Shown: positions 52,419 through 63,401 of the stretch, one piece after another
Position numbering within the stretch: the first letter of the stretch is position 1
Layout: every line of letters begins with the position of its first letter
Assembly: GCA_963575745.1 (NCBI GenBank)
Contig: CAUYUJ010012091.1
Span: 304,104 to 368,103 of the forward strand
Reading direction: 5' to 3'
DNA from: Prorocentrum cordatum
Lineage: Eukaryota > Sar > Dinophyceae > Prorocentrales > Prorocentraceae
Length of the DNA: 64,000 bases
Notes under the pieces: generated by a model
Told to the model about the DNA's origin: nothing
Database searches by the model: none
What the model saw: the letters and a program-made list of their open reading frames with translations, nothing else
Made by a program: the position numbers and the translations under genes

Positions 52419-52746
52419 CAGTGGGGGACCATGACAACAAACACCCTACGTTTCGTCAGGGGTCCCTATGTTTCTTTGGCTGGCGTTCGTTGCCGAAGGT
52501 GCCGCAATCTCGAAGAAATTGCAAATGCCAGGGCACCCTGGGTTTCTTGGGCGTTGGTCGGTTTCAGGGCGCGCGCCCGAACCTCCAAGACAATTCCAGG
52601 CATTCGGGGTACCTTGGGTTTCTTCGTTTGCAGCCGAAGTGCAAGAAACCCAACCTTGGACCAAGAAACCTCGGCAGATGTCATGGTTGGGTTTCTTGTG
52701 GTGGGTTTCTTGTGCATCGACTCACACTTGGCGCCGTCCTGTTGTA
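52419..52746. mobile_element. possible diverged MITE C relative
   Basis: Begins CAGTGGGGGACCATGACAAC and contains GTTGGGTTTCTTGTGGTGGG near 52690, resembling family C, but it is longer and its right end (CCGTCCTGTTGTAG) is poorly matched. Confidence 0.35.
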
Positions 52747-52749
52747 GCA

Positions 52750-53690
52750 ATCACAGGGGCCTGTCGTGCCCTCCTCTCTGGGGTGGGGGGGCGGGCCGAC
52801 ACCCAGTCTGCCACACGGCTCGACCTAAACTGTCTTTTGGCGACTTCGTGAACCGTTTTCATTCGTTCTGCCGACAGAGGCGTGCACGGAGCTTGGGCTC
52901 AGATGCACGGATTGGTTCGCTTTCCGCCTCCTTCGAGCTTGAGTGGATTGGTTCTGGGGCGGAGTTTCGTTCACTTCCGAGTGCTCTTCGAGCGTTCGTC
53001 GCCGTCATTCCCTTCTGCTTTCTTCCTCCTTCTGCATCTCCCAAAATTGCTCCTTCTGCTTCCTCCTCCTTCTGCTTCCTCCTCCTTCTGCTTTCCTCCT
53101 CCTTCGCCTGCTGCTTTCCTCCTCCTCCTCCTCCAAAATTGCGCAGAAAAAAACGAGGACAGGACGAGGAAGACGAAGCACAAGACGAACACGGAAAGCA
53201 CAGTCTGGGTCGAGCCCAGGGGCTTGTCCCGCACGTCTCCTGCCTCTTGCCTGCTCCTTCCAAAGGGCGTGCAGCAGAGTGCTGTCCCTCGGCGCGCAGG
53301 TGCGACGACGACGTCGACGACGATGGCAACCACGACGACCACCACCGCGACCACCACCTCGACGACGACGTCCACCACCACGACGACCCACACGCCACGA
53401 CCACGATCACTACGACTGCGACGATAATAACCGCGACCACGACGACGACGCGGCATCCAGCAGAGTGCTCTCTCGGACTCCCCGGCGCTCCTCTGCTCGC
53501 CGACCTTCGCTTGCTCATGCTCTGCGGCTCCACACTCGGCAGCTGCCCTTGCGAGGGTGGCTATCTCTGTGCCCTCTCTGGCGGTGCTGGCGTCTCTATC
53601 AGTGCGACTCTCCTGCTCGCGCTTTGCCGCATGCCAGTCTCAAGGTCTGGACGGCATCACGGAGTGGGAGGCCCCGAGGGCTCGTCCTTC
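52750..53690. other. no gene; TTCTGCTTCCTCC and ACG repeats
   Basis: 53020-53130 repeats CCTTCTGC(T/C)TTCCTCCTCC. 53300-53450 is ACG/ACC-rich. Open frames are low complexity. Confidence 0.5.
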
Positions 53691-53692
53691 CT

Positions 53693-53932
53693 AGGCCTCC
53701 TAGATGGGGTCGGAGCAGATAGGGTCGGAGGATCGCGCCGCATCGCCGATGCATCGCCGATGCATCGCCGATGCGGCTCGATGTGGGGCCCGATTTGCTT
53801 CACGTCGACGTCGCCGATGCATCGCCGACGTCGACGACACCTTTCTGGTGGATCACAAATGCATCGCCGATGTATCGGCGATGCGGCGCGATCCTCCCAC
53901 CCCATCTACTCCGACCCCATCCAGGAGGCCTC
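53693..53932. mobile_element. foldback element, family B copy 2
   Basis: Left arm AGGCCTCCTAGATGGGGTCG continuing GGTCGGAGGATCGCGCCGCATC. The right arm is its approximate complement, ending CCCATCCAGGAGGCCT. The middle is built of GATGCATCGCC units and a shared single-copy core, GGGCCCGATTTGCTTCACGT. Confidence 0.7.
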
Positions 53933-53939
53933 GATCCTC

Positions 53940-55375
53940 TAAGGAGGAACGGGTGGAGGTTGTGTACATCACGCACGTGCCGCTGTCGCAGTCAGTTTAC
54001 GATGTGCCAATTCGTAAAGCAGAGAGTGCCTCTCGAGCCCTGGGCCATAATTTGTTGTAGGGTGCGGTCGCCAGGGTCGCGTGCTGATGGCAGCAGGAGG
54101 GCAGCGCGCGCACGGGTCGAGTGTTGCTTGTGTTCCACCAGTATTGTGTTGTCTTCAAGTTCTGGAGTGGAGTTGCAGCCTTCGGGTTGCACGTTCGAGT
54201 GATTGCACGTGAAATTTGTAGTGTGAGGCAATGTGGTACGGTCAATGTGATCCAGCAGCTTGCGGCAAGTCCCGACGCCGTGCGCGCCCAGTACTCGTTG
54301 GTCATTGTTTGCGGGACGACAGCAGGCCGAAATCTGCGAATCGATCGGCGTGCCGTGCTAGAACGCTCCGCCGTGCCAGGGAAGAGCGCCAAGCGATTGT
54401 GGCCCCGCGGTCATCCCAAGACCGTCCCTTCGAGGTTTCCCCGCGAAATTGCCCCGCGGTTGCCCCGCGCGGCTGTCCCGGACCGGTGTTCTGCGGTTGC
54501 CCTGTGCGGTTGTCCCGCTCGGTTGTCCTATGATCGTCACGATGGATGCCCGGCGCTCAGGGAAGGATGCGTATCTGGGGTGTACATTCCGACGCCACGC
54601 CCTAGGTTCTGAATGGAGCGTCTTCAGGTCCCTCCGAGTTCTCCGTAGTTTTCCGCATTGAGAACTCAATTTCTCTTGAGGGTGCCCAGTCCCATAACCC
54701 ACGACAGCCCCAAATGAGCTCCTCCTCGACATCGCCACCTTCATTCTTGTCCGAAGATTCCAGTGCTTCTTCAACACGCTGATGGGTTCTCCACTGCGGC
54801 GTGCCATTGATGCTGGTTTTCTTTCCTCGGTTTGGGCTACCCATTGATGCTCCGATCTCTGGGGCTCACGTGGCAGGGGTCATGGCCGAACGGGGGTCAG
54901 CGAATGTCCTCAAGATGACCGGGGCCGTGGAGCCGCCAGGAGCCAAAGCGCCCCCCTCGCGCTCAGCCCTCCGCTGGCCCGGGGGCAGCGCGTCCCCGAC
55001 GAGCGACGCATGGCTGTCGTTGGTCTCCTTGCCCCTCACCGGGCTTCGTTTTGCACCCCTCCGCCCGCCCAGCTGCTGCTCACGGCGCGTGCCATGCACG
55101 CGCTCTTCGTCCAGCGCGCGGTGGACGCCGCTGCCTTTGACGAGGAGGAGGAGGAGGAGGAGCAGGAGCAGGAGGAGGAGGAGGAGGATGGGCGGATGAT
55201 GCACTGTGCAGTAGGAGGGGGCAGTGCTAGATAAGGAGGAGGAGCTGGGCCTGGGGGCAGGCGTAGTCGTGGCGGAGACGGAGAAAGCGGAGGAGTACGA
55301 GAAGGAGTGGTAGCCCAGTGGGAAACGAGGCAAGGCAGCGCGAGCAGACGAGGAATGGGGGAGGGGGGGCACAGT
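53940..55375. other. no gene recognised
   Basis: GCGGTTG(T/C)CCCGC words repeat at 54455-54530, and a GGA microsatellite lies at 55141-55190. Several open frames, none with a family motif. Confidence 0.35.
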
Positions 55376-55645
55376 CCGTATACGCGCTAACGGCGATATA
55401 GGTAACGGCGATGTAGGTTTCGGCATTGTAGGTGGGTCTGGTTCGTGGCCAAATCAGTTGCAGGGCATCGTGGTTCGCACTTCTTACAATTCGCTGCGTC
55501 GTCTTCGCTCGATACATTCGCACATTTGAAATGTAGGAAAGGGTGGTTCGTGATTTCCTATAATTTGTTCTGCGCGAGCTCGGCGTCACAAAAGTCGGAT
55601 TTCCAGCATCGCCGTCAACCAACATCGCCGTTAGCGCGGCCTTGG
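55376..55645. mobile_element. foldback element, family D copy 2
   Basis: Left arm TACGCGCTAACGGCGATATA (55381-55400). The complement of the right arm (55623-55638) is CGCGCTAACGGCGATG. GGTAACGGCGATGTAGG repeats inside the left arm. Confidence 0.6.
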
Positions 55646-55789
55646 ACAGTCAACAGTTGAGTTCAGGACGAGCCCCCGAAGCAGAGCACCCCTTTGGCAC
55701 CCCTCGATCCTGGGCACCCTTTGGCATGCCCTCGGCCTCCCGGCCTTTTGGCTGCCCAGCATCCCGGCGCGCTCTGGGCGCCTTGCATC

Positions 55790-55910
55790 CTCACCTCCCC
55801 CTTCCGCCTCCTCCTCCTCCCTCCTCCTGCGCCTCCTCCTCCTCCTCCTTCTCCCTCCTCCTTCCTCCTTCCTCCTCCCTCCTCCTTCACCCTCCTTCTC
55901 CATCCTCCCT
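55790..55910. repeat. CTCC polypyrimidine tract upstream of spliced leader
   Basis: C/T-rich, ending directly at the spliced leader at 55911. Confidence 0.7.
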
Positions 55911-55932
55911 TCCGTAGCCATTTTGGCTCAAG
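55911..55932 (+). other. genomic copy of the dinoflagellate spliced leader
   Basis: Complete 22-base DinoSL (TCCGTAGCC...GGCTCAAG) followed by TTCG, so not an SL RNA gene. It marks the 5' end of the LINE-like element. Confidence 0.9.
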
Positions 55933-56139
55933 TTCGAAACCTTGCCGCGAGGCTTCGAGCTTGTCCGCAGCCATGCGGCAGGCTCGGGAGATTTTGGCAC
56001 GTGTTCCGCCTGGTGTGCTGCCCGCGCCACCAGGTCTTGGCTGTTGCTGAGCCTGCTTTCCATATTTGTGAGCTCCTGCTGGAACATCCGCCAACGCTTT
56101 GGAGATTTCTCCTGCCACGCCTTGGCAATATGCACCGTG

Positions 56140-57215
56140 GGTTTGTCGTCGACCTGGTAGTGATGCTCGGTCTAGCTACAGTGTGTGCTCGAAGTGCGGG
56201 CACTGGGAGTTCGACTACCACGGGCATGCCTCGTGGCCGAAATGCAAGGGAGCATACCTCGCGAAGGATGGCACGAAGACTTAATGTTCCTGCTGCTGGT
56301 GGTGGGCGTTGGAAGCGTCGTGCCAAATACCAGCCATATGCCCCTTCTCTCGATGATGAACTCGGGCGGCTTGCGGGACTCTTTCCTGATCGTGCTGATA
56401 TACTTCGTGGTGCTCTTGAACGTGCCCCGCAGCCTGCTGAAGGTGAGGTACCCCTCCCGTCATCCGACAATGATTTGGAGAAGAAGGTCGCTAAGAAGAA
56501 GAAGAAGACGGCTTTGGCGCTCGCGGTGGAACGAGAATCTAAGGCTGAACTTGTTGCGTTGTACGATGTGGAGCTGAAGCTCGCAAGCAAGGCTCGTCAC
56601 AAAGAGGCTTTGGCAAAGGCTCAGGATGCCAATGCCGAGGCTGTGTTGCAATTGGAACGTGTTGCTGCTGCCCATCGTGCTGCGTATGTCGAGATGGATT
56701 CATTCGACACACAGGCTTTCCGTTTACAGCTTGTGGCGGATGAACGTGCTGAACGGGAGAGTTTGGAACGGGAGCGGCGGCAGGCTGTTGCGGCGGCGGC
56801 CAGCCCCTCCGTCCACCCCCAGCACGGTGCCGATGCCCGCCCTGCAGCGTCCGCCGCCCACGGCGACGCGCGGCCCATGGAGGACGATGCGGGGCGGCCT
56901 GCTCATGTTATGGATATGCGGCACCGCATGGGGGAGCTCCTCAGCCACCTGGGCTACAGTCCCTCAGCGAGGAGGAGTTGCGGACGTGGTGCGGGGAGAA
57001 CAAGCAGAGTTTCGAGTATTTGCAGCAGATCAAGCCGATCACATCACATATTGAGGAAGATGATTTGTTTGATGCTCCCAGTGATATTGGCAACGATGGT
57101 GTGTACCGCGATGAATTGGATGTACTCAAGAAGCGGAGCATCGAAGTTGCACTGTCATCGGCCGAGCTTGAGAGATTGGAGACTCGTGCAGAAGCGATCC
57201 CATATCAAAACTGCC
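56140..57215 (+). pseudogene. ORF1 of LINE-like element
   Basis: A zinc-ribbon-like start (SVCSKCGHWEFDYHGHASWP then KCKGAY) lies at about 56180-56260. The frame continuing to 57215 follows with LNVPAAGGGRWKRRAKYQPY, then DDELGRLAGLFPDRADILRG, a Lys-rich patch (LEKKVAKKKKKTALALAV) and a long predicted coiled coil (56470-56780; ELKLASKARHKEALAKAQDA). The C-terminal part has MDMRHRMGELLSHLGYSPS and, after a shift, DVLKKRSIEVALSSAELERL. This looks like a nucleic-acid-binding ORF1 protein, but the family is inferred from position. Confidence 0.5.
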
Positions 57216-57255
57216 AAGCGTTTGCGTACAGTCCGAGACCGAGCTGCAGCTTCTT

Positions 57256-58338
57256 TTGACCGTGTATTACAAGCAATGCACCCAGTACATGCCCCAGCTA
57301 CAGCTCCGACTGCTGCGGAGGCAGGTGCTGGCCAACGGCGCCTCTAACATTGAGGGCGGGGGTGAGGCGACGCGGGCGAGGAAGCGGTCGGCTTATATAG
57401 ATCTGTTGTTCTGCAACATCACCTTGTGGAACCAGGTCGCGCTCGATTTTTTGCAGCAGATCAAGCCCGTGTGCGACGGTGTCTTCGTCGCCGAACATCA
57501 TTTGATCAAGGGCCTTGCTCGTGCCAAAAGGAATGCTTCACATATTGGCCGGGGGCCGCATCTGCGCCCTGCTTCCCCGTCCCCTGGAGCAGGCACCTCT
57601 GGAGGGGTAGGAGCTGTGGTTTCTAAAGGTTTGAGTTATCGGCGGTTTTTGGCTTGTGACTCGACCGTCCTGGATGTAGGCAGTGGCCTCAATTGGCTCT
57701 TTCTGAAGCTAAAAACCAAGCAATGCGCGATAGCCGTAGGTGTGATATATTCGATTGCGGACTTAGGTTTTTGTATTCGTGCCGTCTCGGAGTTCCGCTG
57801 GGCCCTCGCCAATCCATTGACACTGGTCGGGGATTTCAACATGCCTCCTGGTGATATGAATATCTCTGGGTTTCCTGACCTTGCTCGTGCTCGCGCCCTG
57901 GTTCCCGACAGCGCGTCTGTGACGTGCGCGGAGGGAAGGGGCACCCTCATTGATTGTGCCACTGCGCCGAACTGCACTGCTGATTTTGCAAGGGTGGGCG
58001 CGGATCCACAGAGCCCCGTTAAGACGCATATTGGTTTGGACGCACGTACCATGCATGAAGCCCTGGAACAGTTCATGTGGAAGAGGTGTCGCCCCGTCCC
58101 TTTGTCAGAATGTTATGGACCTGATCTTCCAACGTCGCAGGTGTTAGCTCAGCTTCCCGGCGAGAGGCAGCGTGCCATTCCTGCGCGCCTATATCGAGCC
58201 CTGCTACCGCGCGCCCAGGATAACCTGAACACTGGCCCCACAGAGCTCCACCGCGCGTGGTCTCGGGCAACGGAGGCCGTTCTTGCATCCAGGGCTGCGG
58301 CGTGCGATGTCAAGAAGGGGCTGGGTAAAGCGAGGTGA
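57256..58338 (+). pseudogene. APE-like endonuclease domain of LINE-like element
   Basis: Readable motifs: FCNITLWNQVALDFLQQIKP, FVAEHHL (catalytic Glu region), GAGTSGGVGAVVSKG, LVGDFNMPPGDM (GDFN) and TLIDCATAPN, with a late His in VKTHIG. These follow the order of exonuclease-endonuclease-phosphatase domains. The open frame is intact for 360 residues and ends in LGKAR; a GTGAGT follows at 58334, which might be a splice donor. Expected role: nick target DNA. Confidence 0.6.
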
Positions 58339-58689
58339 GTTTCCCGTGTTCCGTTCTGCGTCTATTGGACGTATAGGCCCTTAGGGCCAGAGTTTTTTTT
58401 TGCGAACCTGCTCTTGCTTTCTGGGCCCATCTTTGTCAAAAAATGAGAGCATCGTCTTTACCTGGCTCGCGAGTCGCCTGCGATGGTCGCCAGCTTAGCT
58501 AGTTCCCTCCAAGGTTTAGCGGCCGAGATTGCCCAGTTCCTTGGCCCAGATGATGCCCGCGGGCTTAGCTGGTGGAGGTCCCAGCTGGCCTTTTTGTCGA
58601 CTAAGGCTGAGCGCCCGGGCATGCTTACAGGTGCGATCTGCTGATACCGCGCGGCCTGGACGGCGGAAAGAGAGAACTCGCGTGCGAGA

Positions 58690-60050
58690 ATGAAGGACTG
58701 GCTCCTGGAGGCGCTTCCAAAAGGGGCTAAGAAGGTTCGCTCCTGGTGGAAACATGATGCTGGTGACCCCCCAAAAAAAAAGAGTTGCGGTTGCCCCGAT
58801 GGAAGTAGGCAGCTTCCTGCTGACATGATGACTTACCGTGGAGCTTTTCGGCGTGACGTTTGGGGCTCTCCTGGCCCGAGAGAAAAGCTTTCGGGGGGTT
58901 GGAGGCGCTCTGGCCCAGAGCCCTAGGTTCGTTTCTTTGCTTGAACCCCTTGCAACCCATGGGTGCCCAGAGGGCTGCCAGGTGTTTTTCTGCCGCTACT
59001 ACTGCGGGGTTTGACCCTTGGGCTCCTAGGTCGCTGGTGCACCTGCCTAAGGCTGCTGTCTGGGGGCATACTCATATCCTCAGTCAGTGCGAGTCCTTTT
59101 GATCCAGGCCTGCCCGGGTCGATTAGAGTGTCACTGCCCTGCTGCCCAGCGCCATTGAGTGTGATCGTCCTATTTGCAAGTGCCCCACGCTGTATAGGGC
59201 TTACTTCAACGCTAGACGCAAGGACTTGGACATGTGGAACCATGATCTCTGCAATTTTTGGGACGCTGTTATTGTGGGCCCCAGCGCGCCCCAGGCAGTT
59301 TTACGTCGTGAGCTCGGCCACGAGGTGGCTCGAATGATGGGCCTCTGCTTCGTGGGCGCGCACTGGGGCCTGACGCGATATTTGGTAATGTCCAGCCCCG
59401 TCGGCTGGTGAGCATGGCGGCCAATATTGATTACCCCCTCCACCTCCTCGACCTCTGTGGCCTCATTCATGGAGCTCCTCGTGTTTTGGAGGTCGGAGGT
59501 TTCGTCTCCAGTATTACTGATCCTGGATGTACCATTTTGGCTGGCTGCATGCAATCGATGTCTTGGGTGAACAGATCTGTTTATGAGTTGACGGATGTTG
59601 CGCATGTGCAATATCGGCCTGTGCAGGTCAACGCGTCTGTAGGTGATCTCACGCAATCTATGGTCGGACAACACGAACCAGTGCTCTCATCTTTAGTCCC
59701 AGCTGCGGTGGACCTTGTGCACCAGTTGGACGAGTTTAGGATGCGCTATCTCTGGCAAGTCCTGTGTTTGCATGCAGCCGTGGCGATCTAGGTCGAGAGC
59801 TCGCGGCACGTTTCAAGGCAATCGGATTGTCCATCAAGTTGGGGCAGGCCGCTCGAGATCTGGGGGTCATGACTACGGCTGGAGGGAAGAGGCCCACTGC
59901 GAAGCTGAGAAAACGCAGGAGCATGGCCTCTAAGAAGGCTAGTAAGGTCGCTCTTCTGGCGAAGATTGCCGGGGGTGACCGACGACTTTATAAACCTGGT
60001 GTTTTGGCGGCTGGTTCTTGGAGCCGTTATGTCCTGGGCCTTTCTGTTGG
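58690..60050 (+). pseudogene. reverse transcriptase region of LINE-like element, frameshifted
   Basis: Pieces in several frames: NARRKDLDMWNHDLCNFWDA (motif A-like, about 59210-59270), DLCGLIHGAPRVLEVGG and ILAGCMQSMSW (motif B region, about 59450-59580), VQVNASVGDLTQS (motif C position, about 59625-59660), then AIGLSIKLGQAARDLGVMTT and KRPTAKLRKRRSMASKKASK downstream. The motif C position reads V-G-D, so the first Asp is probably Gly. Alignment is by eye and moderately secure. Confidence 0.45.
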
Positions 60051-60611
60051 CCACCTTCGGTCCATGAGGGCCTGTGCTACCTCGGCCGCAGGTGTCCTGG
60101 GGCCTGTGCCACCTCGGTCTTGGGGCGGATTCGCGCAGCCAGAGATGGCCCCCAGGTTAGGCTCCGCCGTGGACAATTGGTCAGTTTTCACGCTGTTCGG
60201 CAGGAGCTGGGCCATCGCAAGAGGATGGATGTGTCCCGGTGTTGGGATATTATTGTTGTTGGGCTCAGTAAATCCAAGCGCATGTGGCAATGTGTACGTG
60301 GTCCTCTTGCTGCTACTATTGCAGCGTCGATTGATTTGAAAGCTATCCCTCGCAGTCCTGTCTACTGGCTTCACCCGAATGGCGCCCGCGTCCGCTTCGG
60401 GACTGGGGCGTTCCAGCACGCCCTCTGTCACGTGGCCGTCGGAGTTTGCAGCGGCTTGTCATGGGGCGGGGCTGCCAAACATAATGAAGGATCGGGCTTG
60501 TGCGGGGGAGTTGATTTCACGGTTTCTCTTGCTTTTTTCGAGGAAGTTTGAAACATTTGGGTTCTTTGGGGCTCCTGGAATCCTTCCGAATGTCTTGGCT
60601 GTTGGTTTTGG

Positions 60612-61205
60612 ATGGAAGGCAGATTGCGTTTGGCAGGTTTCGGGTCCGCCACTGGAGGTCTCTGTCCCAGGTGCGGCCGCGAGGCCGAGAGTGCGTCGCG
60701 CCGCTTCTGGCGATGCCCGCGCAACGATGAGACCCCAGATGGTGCGATCGCCAGATTGGACTGTTTTCTGACTGAGGCCATCTCATCCACGGACGCCTGT
60801 TGCTTCTGGTCTCGCGGGCCCCCACCTCTCGAGATGAGCATTGGGCACCTTCCTGAACCCCGTCGTCTGCATTGGGAATGGGGCACCTTAGGTGGGGGAG
60901 CTACAGTCTCAGGAGGCACTTGGGGGATCGATGGTTCTGGAGGTAAGTATCACAAAGATTGGCAGTTGCACCGGCGTGGGTGGGCTATTGGCCACTGCGG
61001 GCCTGCTGGCCTGTTTGATGGAGTGGCCACTGGCACTTTACCGATTAAGGCGCAGTCTGTTGGTCGAGCTCAGCTTCTTGCATGCATTCAACTTGCACGT
61101 AGGACAGTTGGCAATTTTCGAGTTTTGTGTGGCAATATGCTTGGGGTTCGTGGGCCTCGGCGTCCCCTTCGTGCTCTACTTAAGTCGTCGATGCTTGGCT
61201 TGTGA
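60612..61205 (+). pseudogene. RNase H domain of LINE-like element
   Basis: One frame reads GLCPRCGREAESASRRFWRC (zinc-finger-like), then TWGIDGSGGKYHKDWQLHRR GWAIGHCG, then GTLPIKAQSVGRAQLLACIQ. DGSGG holds the first catalytic Asp. In VGRAQLLA the family has Glu where Gln (61071-61073) stands, so the second catalytic residue seems lost. RNase H would remove RNA from the RNA-DNA hybrid. Confidence 0.55.
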
Positions 61206-61589
61206 AGTGAATCTCATGAGGTCCTGGGGGGCCGCGACGGCACGAGACAGGTTCTTTGGCCTAAAGGTCACCCCGCCCAGGCTCAGATGTCCAGTATGTG
61301 CATTGGTGAGTTAGAGCTTTATTTTAATGAATCGGCTGGTTTCTTTGCAGGCAAGGCCGCTGAGGCTGACCAGGTGTCGACCTTGCCCGCGCCACTTTTG
61401 AGTGCGACGAGCGGGCTTTCAAGGTTTTAGGTCGATTGTTCGCTGTCCAGAGAGAAGTGGTTTTCACCTCTGATCGTGAATGTGTGGATCGGGCGACTCG
61501 CGTGCGTTGCCCGTTTCGCTCTATCGATCAAAGGTTATGTAGGCTTCGAGATGCTGGACACCAGTGTAAGGTCCGCACGGCAATATTTT

Positions 61590-61960
61590 AAGTGTGTACT
61601 CTGCTCGCGCAGTTTCAGTCGAACAGGGTCTATCTCGGAGTTTTGGCCGAGCGTCTGCAAACCCCGTGCCGAGATCCAGCAACGAATGCAGGCTCATCCT
61701 GCGAGAGAGCGGGCACCCGACCCGCGGCGTAAGGAACCTTTTCCTCCTCCTGATGATTTGGGGCCTCCGGAGGCAGGAATGGGTGGGGGTCTGGGTCATC
61801 CTGTGGCTGAGCAGTGCCATCTCACACACCAGTTGTCCACGTACCGTGGTGTTCTGTTTTGCACAACCTGTGGGTGCCACTGTGTCGAGAACTCGCGTTC
61901 CCTGAAAGAGGAGTGCAACCCCCCACATGAGCGGGGCGTGATGTTCCCAGCAGGTTGAAG
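61590..61960 (+). pseudogene. C-terminal Cys/His region of LINE-like element
   Basis: Frame 61476-61958 ends with HLTHQLSTYRGVLFCTTCGC then HCVENSRSLKEECNPP. The paired Cys/His residues suggest a zinc-binding tail like those closing LINE-type proteins of dinoflagellates. The stop is at about 61958. No poly(A) is visible after it. Confidence 0.4.
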
Positions 61961-62079
61961 TGCGGACTGCCGCCTAAATCTGGTGGGCAGATCCCTGATG
62001 TTTGAATTTGTTTTGCGTGCCCCGCCCTGCTGCAGGTCACCACGCGCATAGGTATAATATAATAGGATAGAGCACCTCC

Positions 62080-62310
62080 TCCTCCCATCTCCTCCTCCTC
62101 CTCCTCCTCCTCCTCCTCCTTATCCCTCCTCCTTATCCCTCCTCCTCCTCCGCCTCCTCCTCCTCCTCCTCCGCCTCCTCCTCCTCCTCCTCCTCCTCCT
62201 CCTCCTCCTCATTCTCCTCCTCATCCTCCTCCTCCTCCTCCTCCTCCTCCCCATCCTCATCCTCCGCCTCCTCCTCCTCCTCCGCCGCCTCTTCCTCCTC
62301 CTTCTCACAC
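62080..62310. repeat. (CCT)n microsatellite
   Basis: CTC/TCC units with single-base interruptions. Frames encode Arg or Ser/Pro runs only. Confidence 0.9.
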
Positions 62311-62744
62311 CTCTTCCCTGCGGTCGGCAGTTGCCATGCGAGGATGCGGTCGGCAGAGACGAGCCATGCAGAGGAGGGTCGAGGAGGAGGAGGAAACGGG
62401 AGAGGATACAGGATCGAGGGTCGAGGAGGAGGAGGAATCGCGTTGAGGGAGATGAGGAGGGGGAGGGGGATCGAGGGGGAGGCTTGGGGCGGCGGCGAAC
62501 GAGCCCGCCCGTCGCGGTCTCGTCGCCCGGCAGGGCCGCGCGCGACACCAAAGTGTGCAGGGGGGGGCGGCAGAAGGCGGCAGCGGAGGGCGGTCGGTGA
62601 GCGAGCGGTTCGGGTTGGATCATGAAGAGGCGCTGCAGGCTTCGCGGGCGCTGGCGGACCCCGTCGCCGGCGTGAATGCCCTCTGGTCGGCGGGAAGCAA
62701 GGGGGGTAAGCGAGAAGGAAAAGGCCCTCTCAGGAGGCGGCGTG

Positions 62745-62905
62745 ACTTCTCAGAAGCCCTCGCGCCTTCTGAGAGGTTCGTCGTGTCGTCGGGGAAGGCC
62801 TCGAAATCTTCTCAGAGGGCTGGGGGGCTTCCGAGCCTTCTGAGAAGGCCTTCTCATTCTCACTTCCCCTCGCTCGCCGCCAACGTGGGGTACACGACCC
62901 CTGGC
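62745..62905. repeat. dispersed repeat E, copy 2
   Basis: Relative of 17957-18115. It also has CTTCTCAGA/TCTGAGA(A/G) words in both orientations, so a stem can form (62746-62780). Confidence 0.45.
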
Positions 62906-63027
62906 TTCGACCAGACTATCGCCGCCCTCCCCAGCATTCCCCAGCGCCCCTGCCAGGGCTCGAGACCACGGCCAGCAGCAATCATGGAGCCTTCCCCGGT
63001 TTCGGCAGCGCTGGGTGGTGTACAGTA

Positions 63028-63206
63028 GGTTCGTGTCGTGTCGACCGGCGGCGACCCCGCCAGCGGCGTTCAACGTTGAACGCCGCGGGCGACCCAGAAT
63101 CGTTCGATGTGGAACGATTTGGACGCTTCGGAGTCGGCCGATCGTTCAAGGTTGAACGATCCCCGCGGTGTCAGAAACCAACGCCGAAGTCGGCACGACA
63201 CGAACC
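63028..63206. mobile_element. nested palindromic element
   Basis: The outer inverted repeat is GGTTCGTGTCGTGTCGAC (63028-63045), complementary at 17 of 18 positions to GTCGGCACGACACGAACC (63189-63206). Inside are three inverted repeats: 63063-63086 (perfect, arms GCGGCGTTCAAC/GTTGAACGCCGC), 63098-63119 (AATCGTTC/GAACGATT) and 63140-63161 (GATCGTTCAA/TTGAACGATC). No coding frame. Confidence 0.75.
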
Positions 63207-63401
63207 CGCCGTAATCTCCCTGATGCGCGGGTCGCCCTGCGGTGCCGGAGAGCGTCGGGCAGGCGCGCACGTGTGGCTGGACGGCCGTGCGCGGGCGCGC
63301 GCGGCCCTGCAGTCGCGCGTGCCGGGGCGATGGTTGGATCACCCTGGCCTGGCACGGGCCAGAGCGCGGACGTGGACGTGCTACTGTGAACGGTGGAAGT
63401 C

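Larger units (their letters stand above)
55911..61960 (+). mobile_element. SL-tagged LINE-like retrotransposon (ORF1, EN, RT, RNase H)
   Basis: About 6 kb in colinear order: spliced leader, ORF1 (to about 57215), APE-like endonuclease (57390-58120), reverse transcriptase (about 59215-60030), RNase H (60900-61140) and a C-terminal Cys/His end (to 61960). The complete order from leader to C-terminus suggests a full-length mRNA copy. Frames are broken in many places, especially 58340-59400. Confidence 0.7.

Noticed and set aside
53693-53932. Foldback family B as tRNA or structured ncRNA gene
   Set aside because: No tRNA boxes are present; the structure comes from terminal inverted repeats and short palindromic units.
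29277-55932. Spliced leader copies as SL RNA genes
   Set aside because: None of the three is followed by a GT donor or an Sm-site-like region, and each is followed by coding sequence of another gene.
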